Under the pieces are notes generated by a model. It worked only from the letters and a program-made list of their open reading frames with translations, was not told the origin of the DNA and did no database searches. Source: Streptomyces sp. NBC_01754 (GTDB lineage: Bacteria; Actinomycetota; Actinomycetes; Streptomycetales; Streptomycetaceae). Taken from it: DNA of 64,000 nt. Positions 7,902 through 16,019 of the stretch are shown here, in pieces. The stretch covers positions 3,782,001 through 3,846,000 of the forward strand of contig NZ_CP109132.1 of the NCBI RefSeq assembly GCF_035918015.1. The letters are read 5' to 3'. Every line of letters starts with the position of its first letter. The first letter of the stretch is position 1. The position numbers and the translations under genes are program-made.

Positions 7902-8090
7902 TCAGGTGACCAGGACTCGGCGCCCGCGCGTGTGACCGGCGTGGCTGTCGATGTGGGCCGCCGCGGCCTCGGCCAGCGAGTACGACTTCTCGACCGGGAT
8001 GTGGAGCCGGCCCCGCGAGATCAGGTCGACGGCCTCGGCGAGCGCCGCCGATCCTGCCTTGACCCGGAGCGAAACCGTCGCCCGCGCCAT
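7902..8090 (-). pseudogene. C-terminal remnant of an MDR-family quinone/alcohol oxidoreductase
   Basis: About 62 codons on the minus strand read LISRGRLHIPVEKSYSLAEA and then HIDSHAGHTRGRRVLVT before the stop codon. This is the typical C-terminus of zinc-independent NADPH:quinone oxidoreductases, whose full length is near 310 residues. About 80 percent of the gene, including the nucleotide-binding Rossmann fold, is missing. The break lies at about 8090, where a plus-strand TetR C-terminus begins. Confidence 0.65.
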
Positions 8091-8250
8091 CGCGAGGTTC
8101 GTGATCGACGCCTACTCGCTGGCGCGCGAAGCGGCCGACCCGCAGGCCGCCCTGGACGAGATATTCCACATGATCGAGGCGGCGTGGAAGGTCACCTGCC
8201 CGTCTGCAAGCGGTCACCCAGGTTCCGATGGACCGCGGCCGTGGGTGTGA
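8085..8250 (+). pseudogene. C-terminal remnant of a TetR-family regulator
   Basis: The plus-strand frame encodes ARFVIDAYSLAREAADPQAA and LDEIFHMIEAAWKV, resembling the ligand-domain end of TetR/AcrR proteins, followed by an unrelated tail to TGA at 8248-8250. The N-terminal helix-turn-helix is absent. It directly abuts the MDR remnant on the other strand, which is what remains if the centre of a divergent TetR/oxidoreductase pair is deleted. Confidence 0.5.
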
Positions 8251-8645
8251 GACGGTGTCGCTCACGACGGCGGGGCACGAAGTTGGCGTAGCCGCGGTAA
8301 GCGACGAGAACTGCTCGAACCCGTTATGGGCCTATGGCGCGGTGGTGGCCACAAGGGCCGCGGAGGAACGATACGAAGCCGAGACACCGAGCGTCCGACA
8401 CGATGTGAGACAGCGGACTGGCCCGCTGCTTGCGGGACCGATGTCCGACACGAGCCGCGAGACCCCGCACCTGCGCAGGTGCGGGTGGGGGCCGTCCTGT
8501 CCAGCCTCGGATCGCAGTTCCGTGCTCATGCTGGTCATCTGGGGAAGGTCCCAGTGGGCGACGCCGGACACGGCCGGCAGTTGGCACCGGTCCCGGTGGT
8601 GTTCGTCATCGGCGTCACCGAGGTGGGCCATGGCAAGGGGTGGCC

Positions 8646-8891
8646 GGCTTCCGCCTGGCAGGAAGCTACGCGGGGCAAGGCCAGCAGTTTCTTCTGGACC
8701 ATGCCGCGGAGCACGGGAACTGGATCCTGTTCACCCCGGACGCGTCGCTCGCCCGGACCGACCTCGGGGTCCTTCTGCGTGAACAGCGGGTCGGGGAAGC
8801 GCGACTCACACGTCCGCTCTTCGTGAAGGAGGCGTGGCTGGAGTCGGATTACCGCCGAGACCGTCTTCCGCTGGAGGGCGTCACGGACTGA
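8646..8891 (+). pseudogene. C-terminal fragment of an unrecognised gene
   Basis: The frame GFRLAGSYAGQGQQFLLDHA through WILFTPDASLARTDLGVLL to LEGVTD and TGA at 8889-8891 has protein-like composition and coding bias for about 81 codons. Just upstream (about 8490-8645) another frame reads like coding sequence (VPVVFVIGVTEVGHGKGW), suggesting a frameshift near 8640. I do not recognise the family. Between 8251 and 8490 I see nothing supportable. Confidence 0.35.
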
Positions 8892-8998
8892 GCGGAAGTC
8901 ATGTCATCCGCTTGAGGAACGGGCCGGAGGCGCCGGTCGCCCGGTCGGTCACATGCATCGAGGCTGAGAACGTACAGCTCGCAGGGCCTCAGATCTCG

Positions 8999-9242
8999 CG
9001 GCACAGTCTCATCTCCGACGGCACTTATGCCGCCTCTACCGAAGCAGCCCGAGACCTCGGCATTCACCGGTCGACACGGTGATCCAGATCAACCGCCTCG
9101 AAGCAGACGTCGGACAGCCTCTCTCGACGGAGCCGCACACGGCAAGACCATGAAACTGACTCGATTCGGGAAGCGCGTCGTCACGGCGGCTCGGAAGAGC
9201 CTGGCTGAAAGGGCACAAGGCCACGAGATGATCGCGCCATGA
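8999..9242 (+). pseudogene. degenerate LysR-type helix-turn-helix gene
   Basis: Three frames in succession give DGTYAASTEAARDLGIHRST, then VIQINRLEADVGQPL, then GKTMKLTRFGKRVVTAARKS, ending at TGA 9240-9242. Joined, these read as a LysR-like winged helix-turn-helix (alanine-rich helix, IHRST recognition helix, QINRLEADVGQPL wing), so at least two frameshifts have broken the gene. The final frame ends in an ATGA overlap with the VanX-like gene, implying the two were once translationally coupled. Confidence 0.5.
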
Positions 9243-9907
9243 CTGAGATCGTTCTGATGTCCGACCCCAAGGTCGCAGCCGTGCCTGTTGAGGAGTGCGG
9301 TGAACGGCTCGTGGATCTACGACGAGACGGCCACCTGCTGGTCGACGAACGGAAGTGGCAGGACTCCGCCGGAGCCTTCGCCTACCTACGGGAAGGAGTG
9401 CTCGACCGCCTCCTCGAAGCACAGGCACGGCTACCTCAAGGGATGCGGCTGCTGTTCATCGAGGGATACCGTCCACCGTCCCTTCAGCGCCACTACTTCG
9501 ACACATACGCAGCCCAACTGCGTGTTGAGCACCCTGAATGGGCCGCTGGGCAGGTTCGCGCGGCAGCCAGCCGCTACGTGTCCCCTCCCGAGATCGCACC
9601 GCACAGCTGCGGAGCAGCTGTTGACGTGACGCTTGCTGATGACGACGGGCGCGAACTCGACATGGGTACGCGTATGAATGCGACTCCGGAGGAGAGCGCG
9701 GGCGCCTGTTACACGCAGGCCGGCAACATCAGCGACAAAGCTCGCTCCCATCGAGACATCCTGGGTATCGCACTCACCGTTGCCGGCCTGGTCAACTACC
9801 CCACAGAGTGGTGGCACTGGTCATACGGAGATCGCTACTGGGCTTTGGAAACAGGAGCGGCAGTCGCCCACTACGGACCCAGGAGCTCGACCAACCACAG
9901 ATCTTGA
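9239..9907 (+). CDS. D-alanyl-D-alanine dipeptidase family protein (M15D, VanX-like)
   Basis: Predicted zinc dipeptidase, 222 residues. All VanX-type catalytic positions are present: Arg78 in EGYRPPSLQ, zinc ligands His122 and Asp129 in PHSCGAAVDV, the general base Glu190 and ligand His193 in PTEWWHW. Family members cleave D-Ala-D-Ala, either for glycopeptide resistance or in wall turnover. No vanH/vanA partners are near and no signal peptide is seen, so a cytoplasmic role in D-Ala-D-Ala breakdown or another dipeptide is more likely than a full resistance operon. The ATG overlaps the end of the degenerate regulator (ATGA), leaving its own promoter unclear. Confidence 0.85.
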   Translation: MTEIVLMSDPKVAAVPVEECGERLVDLRRDGHLLVDERKWQDSAGAFAYLREGVLDRLLEAQARLPQGMRLLFIEGYRPPSLQRHYFDTYAAQLRVEHPEWAAGQVRAAASRYVSPPEIAPHSCGAAVDVTLADDDGRELDMGTRMNATPEESAGACYTQAGNISDKARSHRDILGIALTVAGLVNYPTEWWHWSYGDRYWALETGAAVAHYGPRSSTNHRS

Positions 9908-9980
9908 ACCCGTACCAGAAGTAGCTCGCCACGGGGTGCGGGCCGACATCCTCGGGCGGCTCGGGCGCGGTGAGCGGGCG

Positions 9981-10225
9981 TCAGGCGAAGGCCATGGCCG
10001 GCACTCTCGCGCTGACGGCGATCGGGACGATCGTAGAGGAAGCCCAGGCGTATGCGGCGCCGCCCCACTCCGCCACGAGCAGCGCGCAGGAGCCGAGGCC
10101 ACCGAGCAGGGCGGCTCCCAGGAAGTCCACCTTTCGCCGTACCGGGTTGGCCGGCATCTTCATCGCGAAGACGTTGACGAGGAAGGTCGCGACCAGACGG
10201 GCAGGTTCAGGAGGAAGACCCGGCC
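9981..10225 (-). pseudogene. fragment of a DHA2-type MFS exporter
   Basis: On the minus strand GRVFLLNLPV (about 10225-10196) is followed, after a frameshift, by MKMPANPVRRKVDFLGAALL and then LVAEWGGAAYAWASSTIVPI. This matches the middle of 14-helix drug exporters (the WRWVFLINLP region through helix 7). Only about 80 of roughly 480 codons remain. The end at 9981 is not a natural C-terminus. Confidence 0.6.
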
Positions 10226-10250
10226 CAGTTCATGCTGTCGCAGATGGGCC

Positions 10251-10460
10251 TCAGTCGCGGAGGCCCTGGCGGAGGCCCTCGGTGAACCGGCGGACGCCAT
10301 CGTGCCGAGCGTGATGGCCGGCCCGGTCATCTCGGTGCAGCGCACCCTGATTGTCCGTAACAGCCAACGCCTGCTGGCCGGTGCCGATCCCGAAGCCGAC
10401 CGTGCCTTCGATCTGGTGGAGAAGCGCAGGCCCCCGCGCATCGCCGGCCAAGCCACCTGA
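10251..10460 (+). pseudogene. C-terminal remnant of a TetR-family regulator next to the MFS fragment
   Basis: The plus-strand frame reads SVAEALAEALGEPADAIVPS, then a helix ending in RTLIVRNSQRLLAG and DPEADRAFDLVEKR, up to TGA at 10458-10460. This resembles the last 70 residues of TetR proteins that control neighbouring MFS exporters. The DNA-binding part is missing, as is the N-terminal part of the divergent MFS gene, so the shared promoter region has been lost. Confidence 0.55.
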
Positions 10461-10469
10461 CCACCGTTC

Positions 10470-10800
10470 CCGATCCCAGGTCCGCCCGCCCGTCCCGACT
10501 TCACCGCCCGGGGTTTCCAGCCCGGTCCTGCCCTGCTCGACGCCCGCTGGTGCGGGTGGCCTCATCTGTATTCCGGCCGACGAGGACCGGCCCTGTGCGG
10601 CCACCGTCATCGATATCGCCTCACGCCGTGTGGCCGGCTGGGGACTGCCGACCACACGCGCACCGATGTGGTTGCTGACGTTCTCACCGCTCCCTGTCGG
10701 CACGACCAGTTCGGGATCCGCCTGTCCGATGGCGTATCGGGCAGTGCCGGGACAACGCGCTGTCCGGGGAACAAGCTCAGAGGCACCGCTCGGGGATCTA
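10470..10800 (+). pseudogene. degenerate IS3-family transposase OrfB remnant
   Basis: In successive frames the region encodes ICIPADEDRP, ATVIDIASRRVAGWG and then TADHTRTDVVADVLTA. These correspond to the first catalytic block of an IS3 OrfB (Y-I-P-T-D...ATVIDIASRRVVGW..DH.RT.LV.DAL). Frameshifts and truncation make it non-functional. It is not a copy of the element at 5567-6883, whose equivalent residues differ (ACVLDVCSRRVLGW). The rest of the interval to 10854 shows nothing recognisable. Confidence 0.6.
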
Positions 10801-10854
10801 CTGAGCCGTCGGCCTCGGCAGCGTCACATTCGTCGGTTTCTGACGTGGCAAGCC

Positions 10855-11379
10855 TCACCCCTTGACGGCTTCCACGACCTGAAGGGCGACCTCGGCAGGG
10901 GTGAGGTGAGTGGTGTCGACGACCTCGGCCTCGGCGTGCAGCCATGTGCGGGCCGCCTCGGCGTAAGGGGCAAGGTATCCGAGGCGGAACGGGGAGTTGG
11001 GGCCGAGAACAGTGTCACCCTCGATGCGTCCGCGGAGGGTGTCCTGGTCAGCGTGGAGTACGAAGTGGCGCACGGGAATCGCATGTCGGGCCAGTCCCGT
11101 GCTGATCTCGCGCCAGTACTGCTCGACCAGGACAGTCATGGGCATCACCAGAGTGCCGCCGGTGTAGTCGAGTACGTGGCGGGCGGTCTCGACAACGAGC
11201 GGCCGCCACGGCGGCCAGTGCTGGAAGTTGCCGGTCCAGGGCAGCCCCGGCGTGATGTCCATCAGGGTCTCGCCGACCTTCTCGGCGTCGAACACCCGTG
11301 AATCGGGGATCAGCTGCTGTACGAGCGCACTGGTCGTTGTCTTGCCTGCGCCATGGGTGCCGTTGAGCCACACAATCAC
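10855..11379 (-). CDS. P-loop nucleotide-binding protein (TmrB-like)
   Basis: 174-residue ATP-binding protein with Walker A GTHGAGKTTT near residues 8-17, directly after a VIVWLNG strand. The fold and length resemble adenylate-kinase-like P-loop proteins and the tunicamycin-resistance protein TmrB, whose members act on small molecules or confer resistance. I chose the GTG at 11379 because it places the P-loop strand at the N-terminus as in relatives; longer in-frame starts add 51 residues of unrelated sequence. It stands alone among decayed genes but appears intact. Confidence 0.7.
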   Translation of the reverse strand: MIVWLNGTHGAGKTTTSALVQQLIPDSRVFDAEKVGETLMDITPGLPWTGNFQHWPPWRPLVVETARHVLDYTGGTLVMPMTVLVEQYWREISTGLARHAIPVRHFVLHADQDTLRGRIEGDTVLGPNSPFRLGYLAPYAEAARTWLHAEAEVVDTTHLTPAEVALQVVEAVKG

Positions 11380-11621
11380 GGGACCGAGGCTAGCGGTGTA
11401 CGGGCCGCAGAGACGACTGTCGTCACAGAACGGGCCCGGCCGGGCGCAGCCGAAGGCATGACGTCGGATCGGGAGGGCACCCGTGTGCAGCGATGCGGGA
11501 CCTGCGGGACCGTGGAAGAAAGGCCAGGTCACAGCGCTGCTGTAGGACTCCGAGCGGGAGAGCCTCCAGGGTGCTCAGCCTCAGCCCGGCGCAGCGGGAC
11601 GAACGTGCCGCCGCTGTCGTG

Positions 11622-12374
11622 TCATGACATCGGCAGCCCTGGGGACATGGCCGAATGCGTCAGGGGCAGGCACTCGGCGAGCAGGCCGACGATGTCGCGC
11701 CAGGCTCGCCGCGCGTGCCGGGGGTGGTGTCCGACGCCGGGGAGCACGGTCTGGTCGACCGGTGGGTGGTGGAAGGCGTGAAGGGCTCCGCCGTAGACCA
11801 CGAGGCGCCAGTCGACGCCCGCGGTCTGCATCTCGGCGGTGAACGCGTCGCGTTGTGCGGGCGGCATGATGGGGTCTTCCGACCCCACTCCGGCCCACAC
11901 CGGGCAGCGGATGCGCGCCGCCTCGCCCGGCCGGCCCGTGGTCGGAGCGTTGACCGTCCCGATGGCGCGCAGGTTGACGCCATCGCGCCCGAGTTCCAGC
12001 GCGATCGCGCCCCCGGTGCCGTAGCCGACGGCGGCGATCCGGTCGGGATCGGTCCGAGGCTCGGCCCGCAACACGTCGAGCGCCGCGTGGCCGATGCCCC
12101 GCATCCGGTCGGGATCGGCGAGCAGCGGGGTCACGTGGGCCAGCATCTCCTCGGGGTCGGTGAACCATCGCCCGCCGTTGATGTCGAAGGCCAGCGCCAC
12201 GTACCCCAGCCTGGCCAGGGCGTCGGCCCGGCTGCGCTGGAAGTCGTTCAGCCCGGTCCCCTCGGGACCGATCAGGACCGCGGGCCGGCGGTCGTCACCG
12301 GCCGGCAGCGCGAGGTGCCCGATCATAGTGAGGCCGTCGGCCGGATACTCGACCCTGCGTGTGGTAATCGTCAT
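11622..12374 (-). CDS. dienelactone-hydrolase-like alpha/beta hydrolase
   Basis: 250-residue alpha/beta-hydrolase of the dienelactone hydrolase family. The acid and histidine of the triad are visible (Asp in GSEDPIMPP, His in GGALHAFHHP), but the nucleophile elbow reads G-Y-G-T-G-G at 117-122, with Gly119 where Cys or Ser is expected (GYCFGG in typical members). Either this subfamily is catalytically changed or it is a non-hydrolytic member. The ATG at 12374 starts MTITTRRVEYPADGLTMIGH, a normal DLH N-terminus. Confidence 0.85.
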   Translation of the reverse strand: MTITTRRVEYPADGLTMIGHLALPAGDDRRPAVLIGPEGTGLNDFQRSRADALARLGYVALAFDINGGRWFTDPEEMLAHVTPLLADPDRMRGIGHAALDVLRAEPRTDPDRIAAVGYGTGGAIALELGRDGVNLRAIGTVNAPTTGRPGEAARIRCPVWAGVGSEDPIMPPAQRDAFTAEMQTAGVDWRLVVYGGALHAFHHPPVDQTVLPGVGHHPRHARRAWRDIVGLLAECLPLTHSAMSPGLPMS

Positions 12375-13038
12375 GGGGGTGAACCGTAGTGACCGCCGAG
12401 TCCGGCCGGGTGGGTCTTCACCGTCGGCAGAACGGCGCGGATGAGCCCGGCGGCTGGGCACCGTGGAAGGCTCCGAGGCTGCTGAGACACATGACGACTC
12501 CACGAACCAGGCTGCGGCCATCGCCACGGCGTCGGGGAAGTCGTCTCTGATCATGGCACTTCGCCTGAGCGGTTGCCCAGGTTGCGGACACGGGAGACGA
12601 CACGTCCCTGAGGTCCTGCTGCCCTTGGGCGGTGGCTCGGTCGTGGGAAGACCGTGCGGCGACGACGCGGTTCGTGTCAGGATGCGCGGCATGTCTGGTC
12701 GCGCGTTGGTCTTCGGAGCGATGGCTGAATCGTACGAACGGTTCCGGCCGGGGTACCCCGCGGAACCGGTCCCCGTCGCGGCGATCCGGCTCCGGCTCCG
12801 ATCATGGACCGCTGGACGTTCCGCAGGCGGGGAGCGCGAAAGTACGGGCCGCCTCGGTCCGGTGCCTCCGACGTTGACCTCCGCGTACGCACCGGGAGGG
12901 GAACGAGTTCCGCGTCCTGGCGGATCGCCGCCCCTGAGCGGGGGCCGCACACCGCGCCGGGCCGACTTCCGGTCGCCTGCCACGTCCGGGCGAACACGAT
13001 GAGGAGCCCCCTCCGAACAGCCTGGGGCGGCAGGTGGT
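12375..13038. other. 664-bp interval with only a gene remnant
   Basis: Between the DLH-like gene and def I see one supportable item, the methyltransferase N-terminus at 12691. Several open frames cross the interval but none has recognisable sequence. Confidence 0.5.
12691..12800 (+). pseudogene. N-terminal fragment of a class I methyltransferase
   Basis: From ATG 12691 the frame reads MSGRALVFGAMAESYERFRP and GYPAEPV, the characteristic opening of small SAM-dependent methyltransferases (VAEAYERFRPGYP). Homology stops after about 30 residues, before the SAM-binding GxGxG motif, so the gene is truncated. It lies at the right edge of the decayed region. Confidence 0.55.
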
Positions 13039-13698
13039 TCAGCCCAGGCGGGCGGCCTTGAGCGCGCGGCGGGCGAAGACGTCCTCCCGGCGCTCTTCCA
13101 TCTGCCGCAGCGCCTCCGTACGGTCACGCTTGGAGAGCCGGTCCAGATACGTGTGGCCGACGAGGTGGTCGCTCTCGTGCTGTAGACAGCGGGCGAAGTA
13201 CCCCGTGCCCTCGACGACGAGAGGGCTGCCGTCCTTGTCGAACCCGCGGACGACGGCACGGTCGGTGCGAGGGACCGCCATGGAGGCGCCGGGCACGGAC
13301 AGGCAGCCCTCGGACTCCTCGACGAGCCGACGGGTGCCCGGATCCGGCTCGTCCAGGACCGGGTTGACGATGTGGCCGACGTGCCGGACCCCCTGGTCGT
13401 CCGGGCAGTCGTAGACGAACAGCCGGAGGTCGACACCGACCTGGTTCGCCGCCAGGCCGGCTCCGTCGGCGATGTGCATCGTCACGAACATGTCGTCGAT
13501 CAACGCCGACAGTTTGGGGGTGCCGAACGCGGTCACCTCCCGGCAGGGACGGTTCAGGACCTGCTCGCCCACCACCGTGATCCGGCGCACGGAACCACGC
13601 TGTGCCTCCGGCGCCGGATCCGGGTACGTGTCGACGGGCCGACCCTGTACGCGGACCCGCCGGTCGACAGGGCGGTCCCCCTCATGACGAACGGCCAT
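13039..13698 (-). CDS. def: peptide deformylase
   Basis: Removes the N-formyl group from nascent proteins; metal hydrolase, 219 residues. All three motifs are intact: GAGLAANQ at 79-86, EGCLS at 130-134 with metal ligand Cys132, and HESDH at 174-178 with the two His ligands and Glu175. An N-terminal extension of about 38 residues precedes the conserved RRITVVGEQVL start. I chose the ATG at 13698 because AAGGGAG lies 8 bases upstream. Streptomyces often carry several def genes; this copy sits beside a divergent regulator, suggesting conditional expression. Confidence 0.93.
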   Translation of the reverse strand: MAVRHEGDRPVDRRVRVQGRPVDTYPDPAPEAQRGSVRRITVVGEQVLNRPCREVTAFGTPKLSALIDDMFVTMHIADGAGLAANQVGVDLRLFVYDCPDDQGVRHVGHIVNPVLDEPDPGTRRLVEESEGCLSVPGASMAVPRTDRAVVRGFDKDGSPLVVEGTGYFARCLQHESDHLVGHTYLDRLSKRDRTEALRQMEERREDVFARRALKAARLG

Positions 13699-13782
13699 GG
13701 TTGTCTCCCTTCTTCCGCGCACATCGGGGATGCGCGGTCGCCGCCGCGCCTCTCGGCGCTCGTGGGTATCGCTTGCCAAGAG

Positions 13783-13809
13783 CTTTGCAAAGTAGCAGAC
13801 TTTGCAAAG
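13783..13809. promoter_or_regulatory. tandem CTTTGCAAAG palindromes between def and its regulator
   Basis: Two identical 10-bp palindromes, CTTTGCAAAG at 13783-13792 and 13800-13809, are spaced 17 bp centre to centre in the 110-bp divergent region. The second overlaps the G of the regulator's GTG start codon. The arrangement is that of a two-site operator, most simply for autoregulation by the adjacent winged-helix protein and joint control of def. Confidence 0.7.
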
Positions 13810-14456
13810 TGACTGAAGAGGACGTCAACACGCCGCACGACCGGGCGGACAGCGGCGGCGAGGGCTTTCGCGAGCACGAAGGCCTTCGCGAGCACGAGGT
13901 CCGTACGGCGTTGATGGATCTGCTCGCCGAAGTCGGCACCGTCACGGCGACCGAAGCCGCCGGTCGGCTGGGATACAGCTCCGGGCTCTGCTCGTTCCAC
14001 CTACGGCAGCTCGCCCGGCACGGACGCATCGAAGAGGCCCCCCACAGTGGAGGCCGCGCCCGTCCCTGGCGTCTGCGCTGGGCCGCTCCCGCCGCCGAAC
14101 CGTCCGCTAGAGCGGCCGAGTTCGGCGACCTGGCCCGAGGGCTGGAGGACGAGAGCTGGCGGCGCTGGCTGACCCAGCGGGACGAGGCGCCGTCCGCCTG
14201 GCGCCATGAGGAGGCCTTCAGCGCCGTCGCGTATCTGACGCCCGAAGAGATGAGACGGGTCGCGGACACCGTCCGGCAGGCTCTCGCCCCCTACCGTGAC
14301 CGCGAACAGCGTCCGCTCGCCCGGCCCGAGGGCGCTCGACCGGTGGCTCTCATCACCCGGATCTTCCCCCTGCTCCCTCACCCGGTGGAGGACGCGGACC
14401 AGGGGGAGAACGGGGGACCAGGACTGAGCGATGGGACAGGACAGGATGGAAGGTGA
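13809..14456 (+). CDS. winged helix-turn-helix (ArsR-like) transcriptional regulator
   Basis: 215 residues. A winged helix-turn-helix lies near residues 30-95: VRTALMDLLAEVGTVTATEA then GYSSGLCSFHLRQLARHGRI, with the recognition helix in SSGLCSFHLRQL. The C-terminal half is helical and unassigned (RHEEAFSAVAYLTPEEMRRV). The GTG at 13809 overlaps the second palindromic operator, so the transcript may be leaderless. The gene is divergent from def, 110 bp away, and probably represses itself and def. The inducer is unknown. Confidence 0.8.
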   Translation: MTEEDVNTPHDRADSGGEGFREHEGLREHEVRTALMDLLAEVGTVTATEAAGRLGYSSGLCSFHLRQLARHGRIEEAPHSGGRARPWRLRWAAPAAEPSARAAEFGDLARGLEDESWRRWLTQRDEAPSAWRHEEAFSAVAYLTPEEMRRVADTVRQALAPYRDREQRPLARPEGARPVALITRIFPLLPHPVEDADQGENGGPGLSDGTGQDGR

Positions 14457-14594
14457 GCCTGCCTCGGCCCGCTTATTTCCGCGTGTGCCGCGGGCCGGAT
14501 TCGGTCCGGGGAGAGTGGTGCGGGCGCCGGTTCTCCTCACGCCGGGCGCGAAAGGGGCTGGCCAGGAACGTACGGCCGCAGGTAGTCCTTGACC

Positions 14595-15974
14595 ATGACC
14601 TCACCCCAAACGCTGCTTCCCGGGACCCGGCGAGCCCTGCTCCATCGCATCGCCACCGCTCAGGCCGAGGGCCGGACCCCGTCACTCGTCGCCGCAGTGC
14701 AGCGCGGGGGCCGGATCGCCTGGAGCGGCGCTCGCGGCTGTGTGGAGGGCCATGCCCCCGACGACGACACCCAGTACAGGATCGGCTCCCTCACCAAGAC
14801 CTTCACCGCTGTGCTGGTGCTGCGTCTACGCGATGAGGGGCTGCTCGGTCTGGACGATGCCCTGGAGGAACACCTGCCCGGCACAGGTGTGGGAGAGGCC
14901 ACCGTCTTCCAACTGCTGGGACACAGCGCCGGGCTGGCCGCGGAAACGCCCGCGCCCTGGTGGGAGAGGACTCCGGGCAGCATCAGACCGGAGTTGTCGG
15001 ACGTGCTCGGCGGGCATCCGCTGCTGCACCCGGCAGGTCACGGCCATCACTACTCGAACCCCGGCTACACCCTGCTCGGTGCGCTTGTGGAGAGGCTGCG
15101 GGGTGACTCCTGGGCCGAGGTGCTCCGCAGCGAGATCCTCGAACCGCTGGGGATGGACCGCACGACTGCGCGACCCCAGGCCCCTCACGCGGGCGGCTGG
15201 GCCGTGCACCCATGGGCCGATGTCCTGCTTCCCGAGCCGGCCGAGGACCTCGGGCTCATGGCGCCGGCGGGCCAGCTCTGGTCGACCACCGCTGACCTGC
15301 TCCGCTTCGCGCTGTTCCTCGCGAGGGGCGACGATCGTGTGCTGAGCGCGTCGTCGGTGGAGCAGATGCGGGCGCCCGCGGCTCCACCCGAAGCCGCTGA
15401 CCAGGACGGTAACTACGGTCTTGGTCTCCAAGCGGTACGGAGTGAGAACCGTGCCCTCTTCGGCCACACAGGGTCGCTTCCAGGTTTCCTGGCGGCGCTG
15501 TGGTTCAGCGTCGAGGACGACGTCGCCGCTGTGGTGCTCTCCAACGCCACCTCAGGCCCCGCGGTCGCCACAGTCGCCGCGGATCTGGTGCGGATCGTCG
15601 CCGAGGCCGAGCCGAGGATCCCGGAACCCTGGCGCCCGCTGCCCGAGGTGGACCAGGAACTGCTGGCACTGACCGGCCCCTGGTACTGGGGCACCCGCGC
15701 CCACGTCCTGACGCTGCTGGCGGACCGTGCGCTGGAGCTCCGGCCGGTGCGGGGCGCTGGACGCGGAGCGCGCTTCCGGGCGTCCGCGGACGGAACCTGG
15801 ACCGGTCTCGACGGCTACTACGCGGGCGAGACCCTCCGCGTCGTACGCGCCGACGACGGCACGGTCGGCCATCTGGATCTCGGTTCCTTCGCCTTCACGA
15901 GGGAGCCGTACGGTCCCGCGTCAGCCGTGCCCGGGGGCGTGGACGAGGGGGGCTGGCGCGGCCTGGCCACGTGA
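14595..15974 (+). CDS. serine hydrolase of the class C beta-lactamase family
   Basis: 459 residues, beta-lactamase/DD-peptidase fold. Active-site motifs are present: SLTK at 65-68 (nucleophile Ser65), YSN at about 153-155 and HTG at about 291-293. No signal peptide is visible, so it is probably a cytoplasmic esterase or peptidase of the type common in Streptomyces rather than a secreted beta-lactamase. A C-terminal domain of about 110 residues follows the catalytic core. A TTG two codons upstream of the chosen ATG is an alternative start. Confidence 0.9.
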   Translation: MTSPQTLLPGTRRALLHRIATAQAEGRTPSLVAAVQRGGRIAWSGARGCVEGHAPDDDTQYRIGSLTKTFTAVLVLRLRDEGLLGLDDALEEHLPGTGVGEATVFQLLGHSAGLAAETPAPWWERTPGSIRPELSDVLGGHPLLHPAGHGHHYSNPGYTLLGALVERLRGDSWAEVLRSEILEPLGMDRTTARPQAPHAGGWAVHPWADVLLPEPAEDLGLMAPAGQLWSTTADLLRFALFLARGDDRVLSASSVEQMRAPAAPPEAADQDGNYGLGLQAVRSENRALFGHTGSLPGFLAALWFSVEDDVAAVVLSNATSGPAVATVAADLVRIVAEAEPRIPEPWRPLPEVDQELLALTGPWYWGTRAHVLTLLADRALELRPVRGAGRGARFRASADGTWTGLDGYYAGETLRVVRADDGTVGHLDLGSFAFTREPYGPASAVPGGVDEGGWRGLAT

Positions 15975-16019
15975 CTGCGGGCACTACGGGTCCCGGCAGT
16001 GCTTGTCCGCCCTGACTCA

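Noticed and set aside
10155..10163. Apparent start codon of a small membrane protein on the minus strand within the MFS fragment
   Set aside because: The upstream frame continues the exporter (GRVFLLNLP), so this is a frameshifted internal piece, not a separate gene.
12463..13002. Plus-strand frame of 179 codons between the DLH-like gene and def
   Set aside because: Only the part from 12691 for about 30 codons resembles a protein family (methyltransferase start); the rest has no supportable similarity, so the whole is not called as a gene.
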